Assembly: GCA_031289865.1 (NCBI GenBank)
Contig: JAITOQ010000170.1
Location: 1 to 11,239 of the forward strand
Direction of reading: 5' to 3'
Source: Clostridiales bacterium
GTDB taxonomy: Bacteria; Bacillota; Clostridia; Christensenellales; JAISNN01
DNA: 11,239 nt
A model generated the notes under the pieces. That model was not told the DNA's origin, did not search any database, and was given only the letters and a program-made list of their open reading frames with translations. Below, piece by piece: positions 1 through 7,005 of this stretch; the stretch's first letter is position 1; each line of letters opens with the position of its first letter. The translations under genes were made by a program, and so were the position numbers.

Positions 1-46
1 AAAACATTAAATTGGACGTAGAGGAATAATTTAAAAAAAAAGAATT

Positions 47-83
47 GGCTGCCGTATTAAAAAAAATGCGGCGGTCTTTTTTT
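47..83 (+). terminator. Intrinsic terminator of an upstream gene outside the window
   Basis: Bases 47-57 pair with 66-76 to give an 11-bp stem that includes three G-U pairs, around an A-rich 8-nt loop. A run of seven T follows at 77-83. This is the classic Rho-independent layout, and it presumably ends a plus-strand transcript entering from before position 1. The T run leads almost directly into repeat element E1. Confidence 0.65.
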
Positions 84-383
84 AATGCAGAATGCAGAAT
101 GCAGAATTGCGGATTAAAAAGTAGGTGCTTTTCCGTAATACAGAACAGTCGGTGTCATTCTGAGCGTAGCGAAGAATCTAAAACGATTTCTCCGAATTCC
201 TTTAATAGTATCCGATTTTTATGTCGGTTATTATACAGCTAACGTTTGAGATTTTTCGCTGCGCTCAGAATTGACGCTTGCTTTAGTATTCGGATTGCGG
301 GCGACCGATGACGGTCGACTATACAAGATAATGTTTTTCTTTATAATCCGCAATTCTGCATTTTGCATTCTGCATTCTGCATT
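84..383. repeat. Repeat element E1: 300-bp inverted-repeat (MITE/REP-like) element
   Basis: The left end (84-116) is tandem AATGCAG heptamers followed by AATTGCGGATTA. The right end (344-383) is its reverse complement with one extra heptamer. Nested inside is a second inverted pair. The core TCATTCTGAGCG...GAAGAATCT lies at 155-179 and is followed by CGATTTCTCCGAAT at 184-197. The imperfect reverse complement of the core lies at 249-271. A perfect 6-bp hairpin with a tetraloop (CGACCG/CGGTCG) sits at 302-317. No transposase is present. Translation of the core gives only the low-complexity peptide SERSEES, so it is treated as non-coding. The core also occurs in E2 and E3, and the segment at 232-271 resembles 3700-3738 of E2. 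Confidence 0.8.
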
Positions 384-416
384 AAATAAGTTTTAAAAAA
401 ACAACCTCAAAAATCA

Positions 417-445
417 TTGACAATCGGGGCGGAATAGGTTATTAT
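417..445 (+). promoter_or_regulatory. Sigma-A promoter of the NfeD-flotillin operon
   Basis: A perfect -35 box TTGACA (417-422) is separated by 17 nt from TATTAT (440-445), one mismatch from the consensus -10. Transcription should start near 452, giving a 5' leader of about 60 nt before the start codon at 512. It lies 33 bp past the right end of E1, so the element abuts the promoter without interrupting it. No operator or riboswitch is evident in the leader. Confidence 0.8.
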
Positions 446-511
446 GGTATTAAGGGAAGTGTAAAATACTATAGAGAACTTAATCAGAGGCTTCTAAAAG
501 GGGGGTAAGCA

Positions 512-1174
512 ATGGCATGGTTTAACGAATTAGCGGGCGCGGAGCAGGTCTTTTTCATCATAGCGGTTATCGCGTCGATTTTTTTGGTTTTGCAGTTGGT
601 TTTACTTCTGTTCGGGATAGGAAATAACGATTCCTTTGACGGCGGCGGCGAGTTTCATTTTGACGGCGACGCATGCACGGACGCGACGGGAGCGGACGGA
701 GATTTTTCGGGTCACGACGGCGACGGGGTGGACGATATCCAATCCAACGAAAATTCTATCACGACGATAGGCGGTCTAAAGATCGTCACGGTTCGCGGTA
801 TTATAGCGTTTTTTGCGGTCGGAGGTTGGACGGCTTTTGCGCTGTTTGACGATATCGGATACTTTTCGCTGCTTGCGGGAGCAGCCGCGGGAATAGCGAC
901 GGCTGTCGTCATCGCGCTTATCTTAAGGGAAATGATGAAGCTGGAGCGGAGCGGTACGCTTTCGTACAAAAAATCCGTCGGCTCGACCGCAACGGTTTAC
1001 TTAGGTATTCCTCCTAAGAGAGAGGGCGAGGGCAAAATCAATCTCATTATACAAGGACGCTACATGGATTGTTCGGCAGTCACCGACGAACGTGAAAAAA
1101 TAGAGGTCGGCGCAACCGTAAAAATCATAGGGCTAAAGGACGAAAACACCTTTATCGTAGAACGCGCAAAGTAA
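512..1174 (+). CDS. NfeD-like OB-fold integral membrane protein
   Basis: This 220-residue protein has the architecture of NfeD/YuaF-type partners of flotillins. One membrane segment spans about residues 12-36, an acidic Asp/Gly-rich loop about 39-76, and two further membrane segments about 94-112 and 116-139. A soluble C-terminal domain of about 150-220 has the alternating beta pattern of an NfeD OB fold (VGSTATVYLG, then VGATVKIIGL). In this family the OB domain is thought to act with SPFH proteins in membrane organisation. The biochemical role is unproven. The start at 512 is supported by an AAGGGGGG ribosome binding site 6 nt upstream and by the promoter at 417. It is the first gene of a three-gene operon with two flotillin-like genes, the same order as yuaF-floT of Bacillus. 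The Asp/Gly loop, with motifs such as FDGDACTD and GHDGDGVDD, could bind cations; that is inference only. Confidence 0.85.
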   Translation: MAWFNELAGAEQVFFIIAVIASIFLVLQLVLLLFGIGNNDSFDGGGEFHFDGDACTDATGADGDFSGHDGDGVDDIQSNENSITTIGGLKIVTVRGIIAFFAVGGWTAFALFDDIGYFSLLAGAAAGIATAVVIALILREMMKLERSGTLSYKKSVGSTATVYLGIPPKREGEGKINLIIQGRYMDCSAVTDEREKIEVGATVKIIGLKDENTFIVERAK

Positions 1175-1228
1175 GACAAAGCCGAAGCGCTGCCGTTTTT
1201 TATTTCATAATGTGCAAGGGAGCGGAAT

Positions 1229-1942
1229 ATGTTATCAAATGTATTAGCAATCGATGCGGGCGTTATCGCCTCGATTGTCGTGCTTGTCGTGATTTTGCTC
1301 GCGATGGCATTGTTTATTCCCGCAAGGCTCAAAAAATGTCCGTCGGACAAAATCATGGTGGTTTACGGCGCGACGGGTAGAAATACGGTCGGTTCAATCT
1401 GTATCCACGGCGGGGTGAAATTTATTTGGCCTATCGTTCAAGGCTATACGTTTCTTGACCTCACGCCTATCTCGATTTGCGTCGATTTAAAGCAAGCGGT
1501 CACACGTCAAAATGTCCGTATGAACGTACAGTCGATAGTTACGGTGGCAATCTCGACTGAGCCTACTCTTATGCAGAACGCCGCGGAACATCTTTTGGGA
1601 CTTGGCTTAGGTGAGATTCAAGGACTTGCAAAGGATATTATATTCGGTCAATTCCGTTTGGTAATTTCGGCGAGGGATATCGACGGAATTAATACAAATA
1701 GGGAAGAATTTCTTGAAGCGATAGTGACAAACATTAACTTAGAGATAAACAAAATCGGCTTAAAGTTAGTCAACCTCAATATCACCGACATAACGGACGA
1801 AGAGGGGTATCTCGACGCGCTTGGTCGTGACGTCGCAAGCAAAGCCATAGAAGAGGTAAGAATGAGCATCGCTATTCGCGAGGCAACTTCAAAAAAAGCT
1901 ATCGAAAAGGCAGTAAGGCTCATCGAGGAGTCACAAGAGTAA
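1229..1942 (+). CDS. Short flotillin-like protein, SPFH domain only
   Basis: The 237-residue product has an N-terminal membrane segment at about residues 11-30, the basic PARLKKCPSDKI junction, and an SPFH/Band 7 domain to about residue 205. It ends after about 30 charged, helix-prone residues. It aligns without large gaps to the N-terminal half of the next gene, with about two thirds identical residues by hand count, including CIHGG, FLDLTPISI, TVAISTEP, QNAAE and LAKDIIFGQ. It lacks the Glu/Ala-rich coiled coil and the C-terminal tail that drive flotillin oligomerisation. No coiled-coil remnant follows the stop in any obvious frame, so it reads as an intact short paralogue and not a fresh frameshift. 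The start has AAGGGAG 6 nt upstream and lies 54 nt after the NfeD-like gene. It may modulate assembly of the full-length partner (inference). Confidence 0.85.
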   Translation: MLSNVLAIDAGVIASIVVLVVILLAMALFIPARLKKCPSDKIMVVYGATGRNTVGSICIHGGVKFIWPIVQGYTFLDLTPISICVDLKQAVTRQNVRMNVQSIVTVAISTEPTLMQNAAEHLLGLGLGEIQGLAKDIIFGQFRLVISARDIDGINTNREEFLEAIVTNINLEINKIGLKLVNLNITDITDEEGYLDALGRDVASKAIEEVRMSIAIREATSKKAIEKAVRLIEESQE

Positions 1943-1963
1943 CAAATTATATTTTGAAATAAG

Positions 1964-2014
1964 TCTTTGTAGGCTGTGCGCGCCGATTTTTGCGCCGCAG
2001 CCGTCATGCAAAGA
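1964..2014 (+). other. Intercistronic imperfect stem-loop between the flotillin paralogues
   Basis: Three helical blocks nest in order: TCTTTG (1964-1969) with CAAAGA (2009-2014), GGCTG (1972-1976) with CAGCC (1998-2002), and GCGC (1978-1981) with GCGC (1992-1995). The apical loop holds GATTTTT. No T run follows the 3' arm, so it is not a typical terminator. It could be an RNA processing or stabilising element that sets different levels of the two flotillins (inference). Confidence 0.45.
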
Positions 2015-2045
2015 TCTATTATAGATACCGAACCATATTAAACAC

Positions 2046-2059
2046 GCGCTAAAAAGCGC
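2046..2059 (+). other. Small GCGCT hairpin just before the flotillin ribosome binding site
   Basis: GCGCT (2046-2050), an AAAA loop and AGCGC (2055-2059) form a perfect 5-bp hairpin. It ends 4 nt before the AGGAGGT ribosome binding site at 2064-2070. It is too short to be a terminator. A role in keeping the Shine-Dalgarno open or in mRNA stability is possible but untested. Confidence 0.35.
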
Positions 2060-2074
2060 AAACAGGAGGTAAAC

Positions 2075-3484
2075 ATGTTATCAAATTCATTGGCAATCAG
2101 CGGCGGCGTTATCGCGGTAATCGTCGTACTCGTCGTACTTGTTATCACGTTGGCGTTGTTGATTCCGGCAAGGCTCAAAAAATGCCCGTCCGACAAGATT
2201 ATGATCGTCTACGGTGCGGTCGGCAAGAAAAGCAACACCGACGCCGACAGCGCGTCGCTCTGTATCCACGGCGGTACAAAGTTTGTCTGGCCTATCTTTC
2301 AAGGCTATCAATTCCTTGACCTTACGCCTATCTCGATCAACGTCGACTTAAGGCAAGCGCTTAGCCGTCAGAATATCCGTATCGACGTACCGTCGGTATT
2401 TACGGTCGCGATCTCGACAGAACCCGGTATTATGCAGAATGCCGCGGAACGTCTTTTGGGACTTCATTTGGTCGATATTCAAAACCTTGCAAAGGATATC
2501 ATCTTCGGTCAGCTCCGTTTGGTCATCGCTACGATGGATATCGAGGAAATCAATACGGACAGAGACAAATTCCTTGACGCGGTTTCGAGAAACGTCGAGG
2601 GCGAGTTGAAAAAAATCGGCTTGAAGCTCATCAACGTGAACGTCACAGATATCAACGACGAGTCGGGCTATATCAACGCGCTTGGTAAAGAGGCGGCGGC
2701 AAAAGCTATCAACGACGCAAAGAAATCCGTTGCGGAAAAGAATAGGGACGGTTCGGTCGGCGAGGCGAACGCTCAATCCGATCAGAGAATCCAAGTCGCT
2801 ACGGCGAACCTAAAAGCTATCGAGGGTGAAAATATCTCGTATGCGTCCATGTCGCAATCAAACGCGGCAAGACGCGAAATCGAAGCGGAGTCGTTAAGAC
2901 GCGCAACGGCTGCGGAAAAAATCGCCGCGGCGAAAGCTCTCCAAGACGCGTATTCCGCGGAAGAAAACGCCGAATTAAAACGTGCGGCGAGAGAAACGGC
3001 GACGTTGAAAGCCGACGTTATCGCGAGAACGGAGATTGAAAAGGAAAAATTGACCCTCCAAGCCGAAGCCGAAGCAGAGCAAATCAGACGCAAAGCAAAG
3101 GGTGAAGCGGACGCTATTTACTCCAAACTCCAAGCGGAAGCGAAAGGTACCGTCGAACTCCTAAGCTCACAAGCGAAAGGTTTCGGAGAGATCGTCAAAC
3201 AAGCGGGCGGCGACGCGGACGGCGCGGTCAAGCTAATAATTGCGGACAAAATCGAAGCCCTCGTCAAGACGCAAGTCGAAGCCATCAAAAATCTCAAAAT
3301 CGACAAAGTTACGGTTTGGGACAGCATGAGCGGAAAGGACGGAAGCTCCACCACGGCGAATTTTATGTCGTCTATGTTTAGAGCGGTTCCTCCGCTTAAC
3401 GAGGTCTTTAAAATGTCGGGAATGCAACTGCCCGAATACCTTGGCAAGGTGACGGAATCACCCGTCGTCGGAGAAGGAAAGTAA
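2075..3484 (+). CDS. floT: Flotillin-like SPFH/Band 7 protein (FloT/YuaG type)
   Basis: The 469-residue protein has the full flotillin layout. A membrane-inserted N-terminal segment (about residues 11-30) is followed by a basic junction PARLKK, an SPFH/Band 7 domain (about 35-205), and a long Ala/Glu/Lys-rich coiled coil (about 205-370) with repeated EA motifs such as LQAEAEAEQIRRKAKGEADA. A C-terminal tail follows (about 370-469). The segment INTDRDKFLDAVSRN...GLKLINVNVTDI...GYINALGK matches the FloT/YuaG pattern, and KITVVD-like KVTVWDSMSG follows the coiled coil as in that family. Flotillins scaffold membrane microdomains, typically with an NfeD partner, which is here the first gene of the operon. 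The start has AGGAGGT 4 nt upstream, the strongest ribosome binding site of the three. The TAA stop directly abuts the first repeat unit of E2. The symbol is by family resemblance. Confidence 0.9.
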   Translation: MLSNSLAISGGVIAVIVVLVVLVITLALLIPARLKKCPSDKIMIVYGAVGKKSNTDADSASLCIHGGTKFVWPIFQGYQFLDLTPISINVDLRQALSRQNIRIDVPSVFTVAISTEPGIMQNAAERLLGLHLVDIQNLAKDIIFGQLRLVIATMDIEEINTDRDKFLDAVSRNVEGELKKIGLKLINVNVTDINDESGYINALGKEAAAKAINDAKKSVAEKNRDGSVGEANAQSDQRIQVATANLKAIEGENISYASMSQSNAARREIEAESLRRATAAEKIAAAKALQDAYSAEENAELKRAARETATLKADVIARTEIEKEKLTLQAEAEAEQIRRKAKGEADAIYSKLQAEAKGTVELLSSQAKGFGEIVKQAGGDADGAVKLIIADKIEALVKTQVEAIKNLKIDKVTVWDSMSGKDGSSTTANFMSSMFRAVPPLNEVFKMSGMQLPEYLGKVTESPVVGEGK

Positions 3485-3517
3485 AAGTTGAAAGTTGAAA
3501 ATTGAAAGTTGAAAATT
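3485..3517. repeat. GTTGAAA/ATTGAAA tandem module at the left end of E2
   Basis: Four to five short degenerate units of the type AGTTGAAA and AATTGAAA run from the base after the flotillin stop codon to AATTGCGG, where the GAATGCA-type module takes over. The same module starts E3 inside hisD (about 10646-10680). It is not seen in E1, which shows that the repeat modules combine independently. Confidence 0.7.
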
Positions 3518-3521
3518 GCGG

Positions 3522-3815
3522 AATGCAGAATTGCGGAATGCAGAATTGCGGAATGCAGAATTGCGGAATGAAAGAATAGTCATGAACCAACAGCCGATGT
3601 CATTCTGAGCTTGCGAAGAATCTCAAACTGAAAGCCGTATTACCGCAAAACAAAAAAGCCGATGTTATCATGCACCGACTTTTTTTTGTGTAGTTTTTGT
3701 ACAGCTGACGTTTTGGATTCTTCGCAAGCTCAGAATGACATCGGCTGTTGGTTTATGACTATTCTTTCATTTCGCAATTCTGCATTCCGCAATTCTGCAT
3801 TCCGCATTCTGCATT
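3522..3815. repeat. Repeat element E2: long near-perfect inverted repeat
   Basis: The left arm (about 3522-3622) and right arm (about 3716-3815) are reverse complements over about 100 nt. Reading them by eye I find two substitutions and a one-base indel. The arms contain GAATGCAGAATTGCG tandem units, a unique block with AAGAATAGTCAT and CAACAGCCGATG, and the shared core (TCATTCTGAGC then TTGCGAAGAATC). The loop is about 93 nt. Extra heptamers (GCATTCTGCATTT) continue to 3834. The element fills the space between two convergent genes and encodes nothing convincing. DNA with such arms could extrude a cruciform, and RNA from either strand would fold into a long hairpin. Confidence 0.85.
3652..3687. 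terminator. Possible bidirectional terminator in the loop of E2
   Basis: Six A (3652-3657), GCCGATG, an 8-nt loop, CACCGAC (3673-3679) and eight T (3680-3687) form an A-flanked and T-flanked stem with two mismatches. Its position between convergent genes fits termination from both directions. The imperfect stem makes it uncertain. Confidence 0.4.
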
Positions 3816-3853
3816 AAAAAAGCATTCTGCATTTAGAAAAACGTCCGATTTTT

Positions 3854-5128
3854 TTAAAAAATCAACACAAAAATATCCGTCCCGCCGTACCCGTTTCGAC
3901 CCGTCACCGCGCTTGCGGAGAGGAGAAAAATACGCGAGTCTTGTCCCGCATGGCTGTCGATAAAGGTCGCGTTTACGGCGGTGGTGGTGAGGACGGGGAG
4001 GATATCAAAGTCGGTCAGCTTGAAAAAATGGACGTAGGCTTGTTCGGTGACGACCGCGTAGGGCGTTCCGTTGAGATTTTTTAGGACGGCGATACCGTTT
4101 ACGGTTTTTTTGAGTAGGGTATCAAAGTGAGGACAGAGGAAAAAAAACTCCGTGGTATCGGTTTTTTTGACGGAGAGGACGTAGCCGAAGGTCGTTTTTA
4201 CGAGTTCGCCGAGCGTACCGTCAAAGTGTTTTTCCGTAAAGTTTTTGAGAGCGCGGTCACAGATGGAGAGACCGCCGTTTTCAAAAAGAAACGCGTAGCC
4301 GTCCTTTGACGGAACTATATCGGCGAGCCGTTTTTCGCCCGACAGAGCATCCGAAAAGCCGACGTGCAACCGCAAGCGGAGGAGAGAAAAGCCCTCCGAA
4401 AAATTGACGGCGACAAGGAGATCTTCCGCGTCTTCGGGGTAAATGTTGAGGATATCAAACGGGGCTTTTAGGAGCATACTCTTTGTATCGATTGAGTTTA
4501 ACTCCCCGTCAAATTCAACGCATGAAAGGGAGCTGCCGCCCGCGTAAAACACATACAGTTTGTCGTTAAAAAAGTACATCGCGGATGCGGTCGGGGAATA
4601 ATCGGTGCGGACACTTTTTATCACCGCCAAGTCCAAAGAGATATAAATCAAAAAATGCGAGCGGTCGTTTCCCGCCGATAGGACGATACCGTTTTGGACG
4701 GGCTTTGAGGAGCGGTAGCGGAGGGCGGGTTCGTTCACCTCCGAATTTATACCGAGGACGCTTAGGAGTACTCCGTTTTTGTCGAGCTTAGCGAGAGAGA
4801 GCGAATCGCTTGCGGGCGAATCGTACCCCGCAGAATCGGAGGAAAAAAAGAGGTAGAGAAATTCTCCCAAGAGATAGCTTTTTTCCGCGCTGTCGCGCCC
4901 TTGACTTCCGACCCGGCTAAGACTGCCGTAAGCGGTGCTTTCGGAAAAGACGGGGTAGAGATTTCGCGGCGGCGTAGGTTCGCTCGTCGGTCGGTCGGTT
5001 TCGGTAGGCGTTTCGGTCGGAAGCGGCGAATCGCCGAGCGGCGGTTCGCGGAACAAAAAGCTTGTCAAAACTATAACCGTTACGACAAGCAAGGCAAAAA
5101 CCACCGATTTCTTTTGCGGATTTTTCAT
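3854..5128 (-). CDS. Unrecognised membrane-anchored or secreted protein, possible beta-propeller
   Basis: I do not recognise this 424-residue protein. The N-terminus has KNPQKK followed by a hydrophobic stretch (about residues 9-26), which reads as a signal peptide or signal anchor. There is no lipobox cysteine. Residues about 29-56 are a Pro/Thr/Glu linker (PTETPTETDRPTSEPTPP) typical of extracytoplasmic spacers. The remainder, about 370 residues, is rich in short beta-like stretches with recurring turns (for example LAKLDKNGVLLSVLG, YAFLFENGGLSICD, IYISLDLAVIKSV). This suggests WD-like or propeller repeats, but no family motif is clear. The start is well supported by AGGAGGAG (5132-5139 on the minus strand), 3 nt before ATG. 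It is monocistronic, convergent with the flotillin operon and divergent from ppx. The right end of repeat E2 lies about 20-40 nt after its stop. Confidence 0.75.
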   Translation of the reverse strand: MKNPQKKSVVFALLVVTVIVLTSFLFREPPLGDSPLPTETPTETDRPTSEPTPPRNLYPVFSESTAYGSLSRVGSQGRDSAEKSYLLGEFLYLFFSSDSAGYDSPASDSLSLAKLDKNGVLLSVLGINSEVNEPALRYRSSKPVQNGIVLSAGNDRSHFLIYISLDLAVIKSVRTDYSPTASAMYFFNDKLYVFYAGGSSLSCVEFDGELNSIDTKSMLLKAPFDILNIYPEDAEDLLVAVNFSEGFSLLRLRLHVGFSDALSGEKRLADIVPSKDGYAFLFENGGLSICDRALKNFTEKHFDGTLGELVKTTFGYVLSVKKTDTTEFFFLCPHFDTLLKKTVNGIAVLKNLNGTPYAVVTEQAYVHFFKLTDFDILPVLTTTAVNATFIDSHAGQDSRIFLLSASAVTGRNGYGGTDIFVLIF

Positions 5129-5315
5129 AGACTCCTCCTATACTTTTTATTGGAAACAGCCGAATTTATTTTAAAAATTTTTCTGCAATACTTCATTTCA
5201 AAGCAACAATTTGATTTTATCATATATTTTACCGAATATTTTAAGCCGGTTTTGGAAAAAATTAAAAAAAAGCATAACTTTTTGTCAAAAACATCTATGC
5301 AAACCGAGTTTTTTA

Positions 5316-5324
5316 TGATATAAT
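5316..5324 (+). promoter_or_regulatory. Extended -10 promoter of the ppx-PAP2 operon
   Basis: TGATATAAT is a perfect extended -10 (TGn plus TATAAT). The matching -35 position carries only TATGCA, so recognition would rest on the TG motif. Transcription should start near 5331, giving a leader of about 126 nt. Confidence 0.6.
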
Positions 5325-5398
5325 TTAGTAGGAAATTTTTTAAGCCGTAAAAGACCCCCTAAAAATTTATTTTATAAGTCCGATACGGTAATATATGC

Positions 5399-5417
5399 TT
5401 GCTCAAACTTTGAGCAA
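5399..5417 (+). other. Small hairpin in the ppx leader
   Basis: TTGCTCA (5399-5405) and TGAGCAA (5411-5417) pair perfectly over 7 bp around an AACTT loop, 39 nt before the ppx start codon. A weak T-rich stretch (TTATTTTTG) begins 11 nt later, too far for a standard terminator. It may be structural only. Confidence 0.35.
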
Positions 5418-5456
5418 CTGCCTAATCTTATTTTTGTCAACGGGAAGTTACTTACT

Positions 5457-6971
5457 ATGGAAAAGATTGCAATCATTGATTTAGGTTCAAATACCGCACG
5501 CCTCGTACTCGTCAACGTACTTGACGGCGGCTATTTTGTGGTATTTGACGAACTGAAAGAAGCCGTGCGCCTTGCGCAAGATATGGAAACCGACGGCTTT
5601 TTAAAGCCGTCCCGTATCGCCGCGACGATTAAAACTCTCAAGATGTTTAAACGTCTTTGTGATGCAAACCGTATCACAAAAATTATGGCGTACGCGACCG
5701 CCGCGGTTCGCCGTGCAAAAAACCAAAGGAGTTTTATCGACGAGATCGCGGTAACGTGCGGTATCAAGGTGAGAGTCCTTTCGGAAGAAGAGGAGTCCAT
5801 CTTGATCTACAACGGCGTAATCAATACGCTTGACGTCCCTAAAGGGCTGATCATGGATATCGGCGGCGGCAGCATTCAGCTTATCTACTACAACCGCAAA
5901 CATTTGCTCCATCAATTGACCATGCCGTTCGGCGCGATCACATTGACGGACATGCTCAAAAACGAGGAGATGAGTCCGGAAGAGCGCGCCGACAAGATTG
6001 AAAAGCTCGTACGCGAGAATCTTGAAAAAGCCGAATGGCTCACTACGTTGGATCCCGACACTCAATTGGTCGGGGTAGGCGGTTCGTTCAGAAACCTCAG
6101 CCGCATTGCGCGCCGTATCAAAAAATACCCGCTCAATATGACCCACAACTACCACCTTGCCGCAAACGAATTCGACGGCATTTACGATACTATAAAGACC
6201 CTTGAGACCGAAAAAGCCGCAAAAATCAACGGGCTTTCGGGGAACCGCACGGATATTTTTCCGAGCGCGCTCGCGACGGTCAAGGCGGTTATGGATTATC
6301 TGCCGTTTAAGGAGATCGTCGTCGGCGGGCGCGGACTCCGCGAGGGCGCAATGTTTCGTTACGCCGTACCGATGACGAGCGAAAAGCCGATTTCGGATAT
6401 TTTGGGACACAGTATAAACACCCTCCTCCACAACTACAATATGAACATACCTCACGCGGAGCATGTCTACAATCTCTCCGTACAGCTCTTTAAACAGCTC
6501 AAGGTGCTTCATAAACTGCCGAGAATGTATATCAAGGTACTCCGTGCCGCGGCTCTTCTGCATGACACGGGGTCGATTGTCAAGTACTACGACCACCATA
6601 TTCATTCGGAATACATCATCTTGAACAGCGGCTTAAACGGTATCGCTCACAAGGATATAGTCATGGCGTCCTACGTCGCCGCACTCCACCGCAAAGCGGA
6701 CAATATCGAGATGAGCTTTGACAAGTACAAGGATCTTTTGAGCGAAGATGATCTCGACGCCGTGAAAAAACTCGGCGTTATCCTAAGGATTGCGGAGAGT
6801 TTTGACCGCTCGATGAGCGGCTTGATAGTCGGTATCAATTGCGACGTCTTAGGCGACAGCGTTATCATGAAAACCGAAGCGGAAGGGGACTGCTCCCTCG
6901 AAATCAAGGACGCAATGACCGTCGGACCGGAATTTAGAAGGGCATACAAAAAGAATCTTGAGATATTATAA
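5457..6971 (+). CDS. ppx: Ppx/GppA-family exopolyphosphatase with C-terminal HD-like domain
   Basis: At 504 residues this matches full-length Ppx/GppA proteins, which hydrolyse polyphosphate or pppGpp in the cytoplasm. The N-terminal actin-like ASKHA fold shows the phosphate-1 motif IDLGSNTARL (residues 7-16), YATAAVR (79-85), the acidic SEEEES (109-114), phosphate-2 MDIGGGS (133-139) and VGVGGSFRNL (205-214). VGGRGLREGAMF (289-300) closes the core. The C-terminal half is HD-like, with H334, H369-D370 and H380/H381. Sequence cannot separate exopolyphosphatase from guanosine pentaphosphatase, so the symbol is provisional. The start is fixed by the N-terminal motif; the ribosome binding site GGGAAG is weak, 9 nt upstream. 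It is 34 nt before the PAP2 gene and shares its terminator, suggesting a two-gene phosphatase operon. Confidence 0.9.
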   Translation: MEKIAIIDLGSNTARLVLVNVLDGGYFVVFDELKEAVRLAQDMETDGFLKPSRIAATIKTLKMFKRLCDANRITKIMAYATAAVRRAKNQRSFIDEIAVTCGIKVRVLSEEEESILIYNGVINTLDVPKGLIMDIGGGSIQLIYYNRKHLLHQLTMPFGAITLTDMLKNEEMSPEERADKIEKLVRENLEKAEWLTTLDPDTQLVGVGGSFRNLSRIARRIKKYPLNMTHNYHLAANEFDGIYDTIKTLETEKAAKINGLSGNRTDIFPSALATVKAVMDYLPFKEIVVGGRGLREGAMFRYAVPMTSEKPISDILGHSINTLLHNYNMNIPHAEHVYNLSVQLFKQLKVLHKLPRMYIKVLRAAALLHDTGSIVKYYDHHIHSEYIILNSGLNGIAHKDIVMASYVAALHRKADNIEMSFDKYKDLLSEDDLDAVKKLGVILRIAESFDRSMSGLIVGINCDVLGDSVIMKTEAEGDCSLEIKDAMTVGPEFRRAYKKNLEIL

Positions 6972-7005
6972 ATAAAAAACAATCGGCAAAGAGGCAAAAA
7001 CGTAT

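Larger units (their letters stand above)
5129..5456. other. AT-rich divergent intergenic region
   Basis: This 328-bp gap separates the minus-strand anchored protein from ppx. It holds the ribosome binding site of the minus-strand gene (5132-5139), the extended -10 promoter of ppx (5316-5324) and a leader of about 125 nt with a small hairpin (5399-5417). The minus-strand gene must have a promoter here, but no convincing -35/-10 pair is visible; TATGAT-like sequence occurs on that strand around 5219-5224. No reading frame or known RNA family was recognised. Confidence 0.5.

Noticed and set aside
45..242. Possible 65-residue plus-strand gene beginning within the terminator and running through E1
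   Set aside because: It is made of terminator and repeat sequence. The peptide (FNAECRMQN, SERSEES) is the translation of repeat modules, and there is no ribosome binding site.
1943..2074. Internal promoter for the second flotillin using TATTAT at 2017-2022
   Set aside because: No -35-like hexamer lies at a workable distance. The region is better explained by RNA structure within one operon.
3517..3565. CRISPR-like array
   Set aside because: The units are about 15-nt head-to-tail tandem repeats without unique spacers, and no cas gene is near.
3522..3815. Integron attC site or insertion sequence
   Set aside because: No integrase or transposase is encoded and no attC core sites are visible. 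The arms are tandem modules, not IS ends.
3408..3963. Short open frames on both strands in E2 with repeated CIPQF peptides
   Set aside because: The repeats are translations of the GAATGCA-type tandem units, and the frames have no ribosome binding site.
5601..6605. Long open frame of 334 codons on the minus strand, antisense to ppx
   Set aside because: It fully overlaps a gene with clear Ppx/GppA motifs, has an unlikely composition and shows no recognisable domain. It is a codon-bias shadow.
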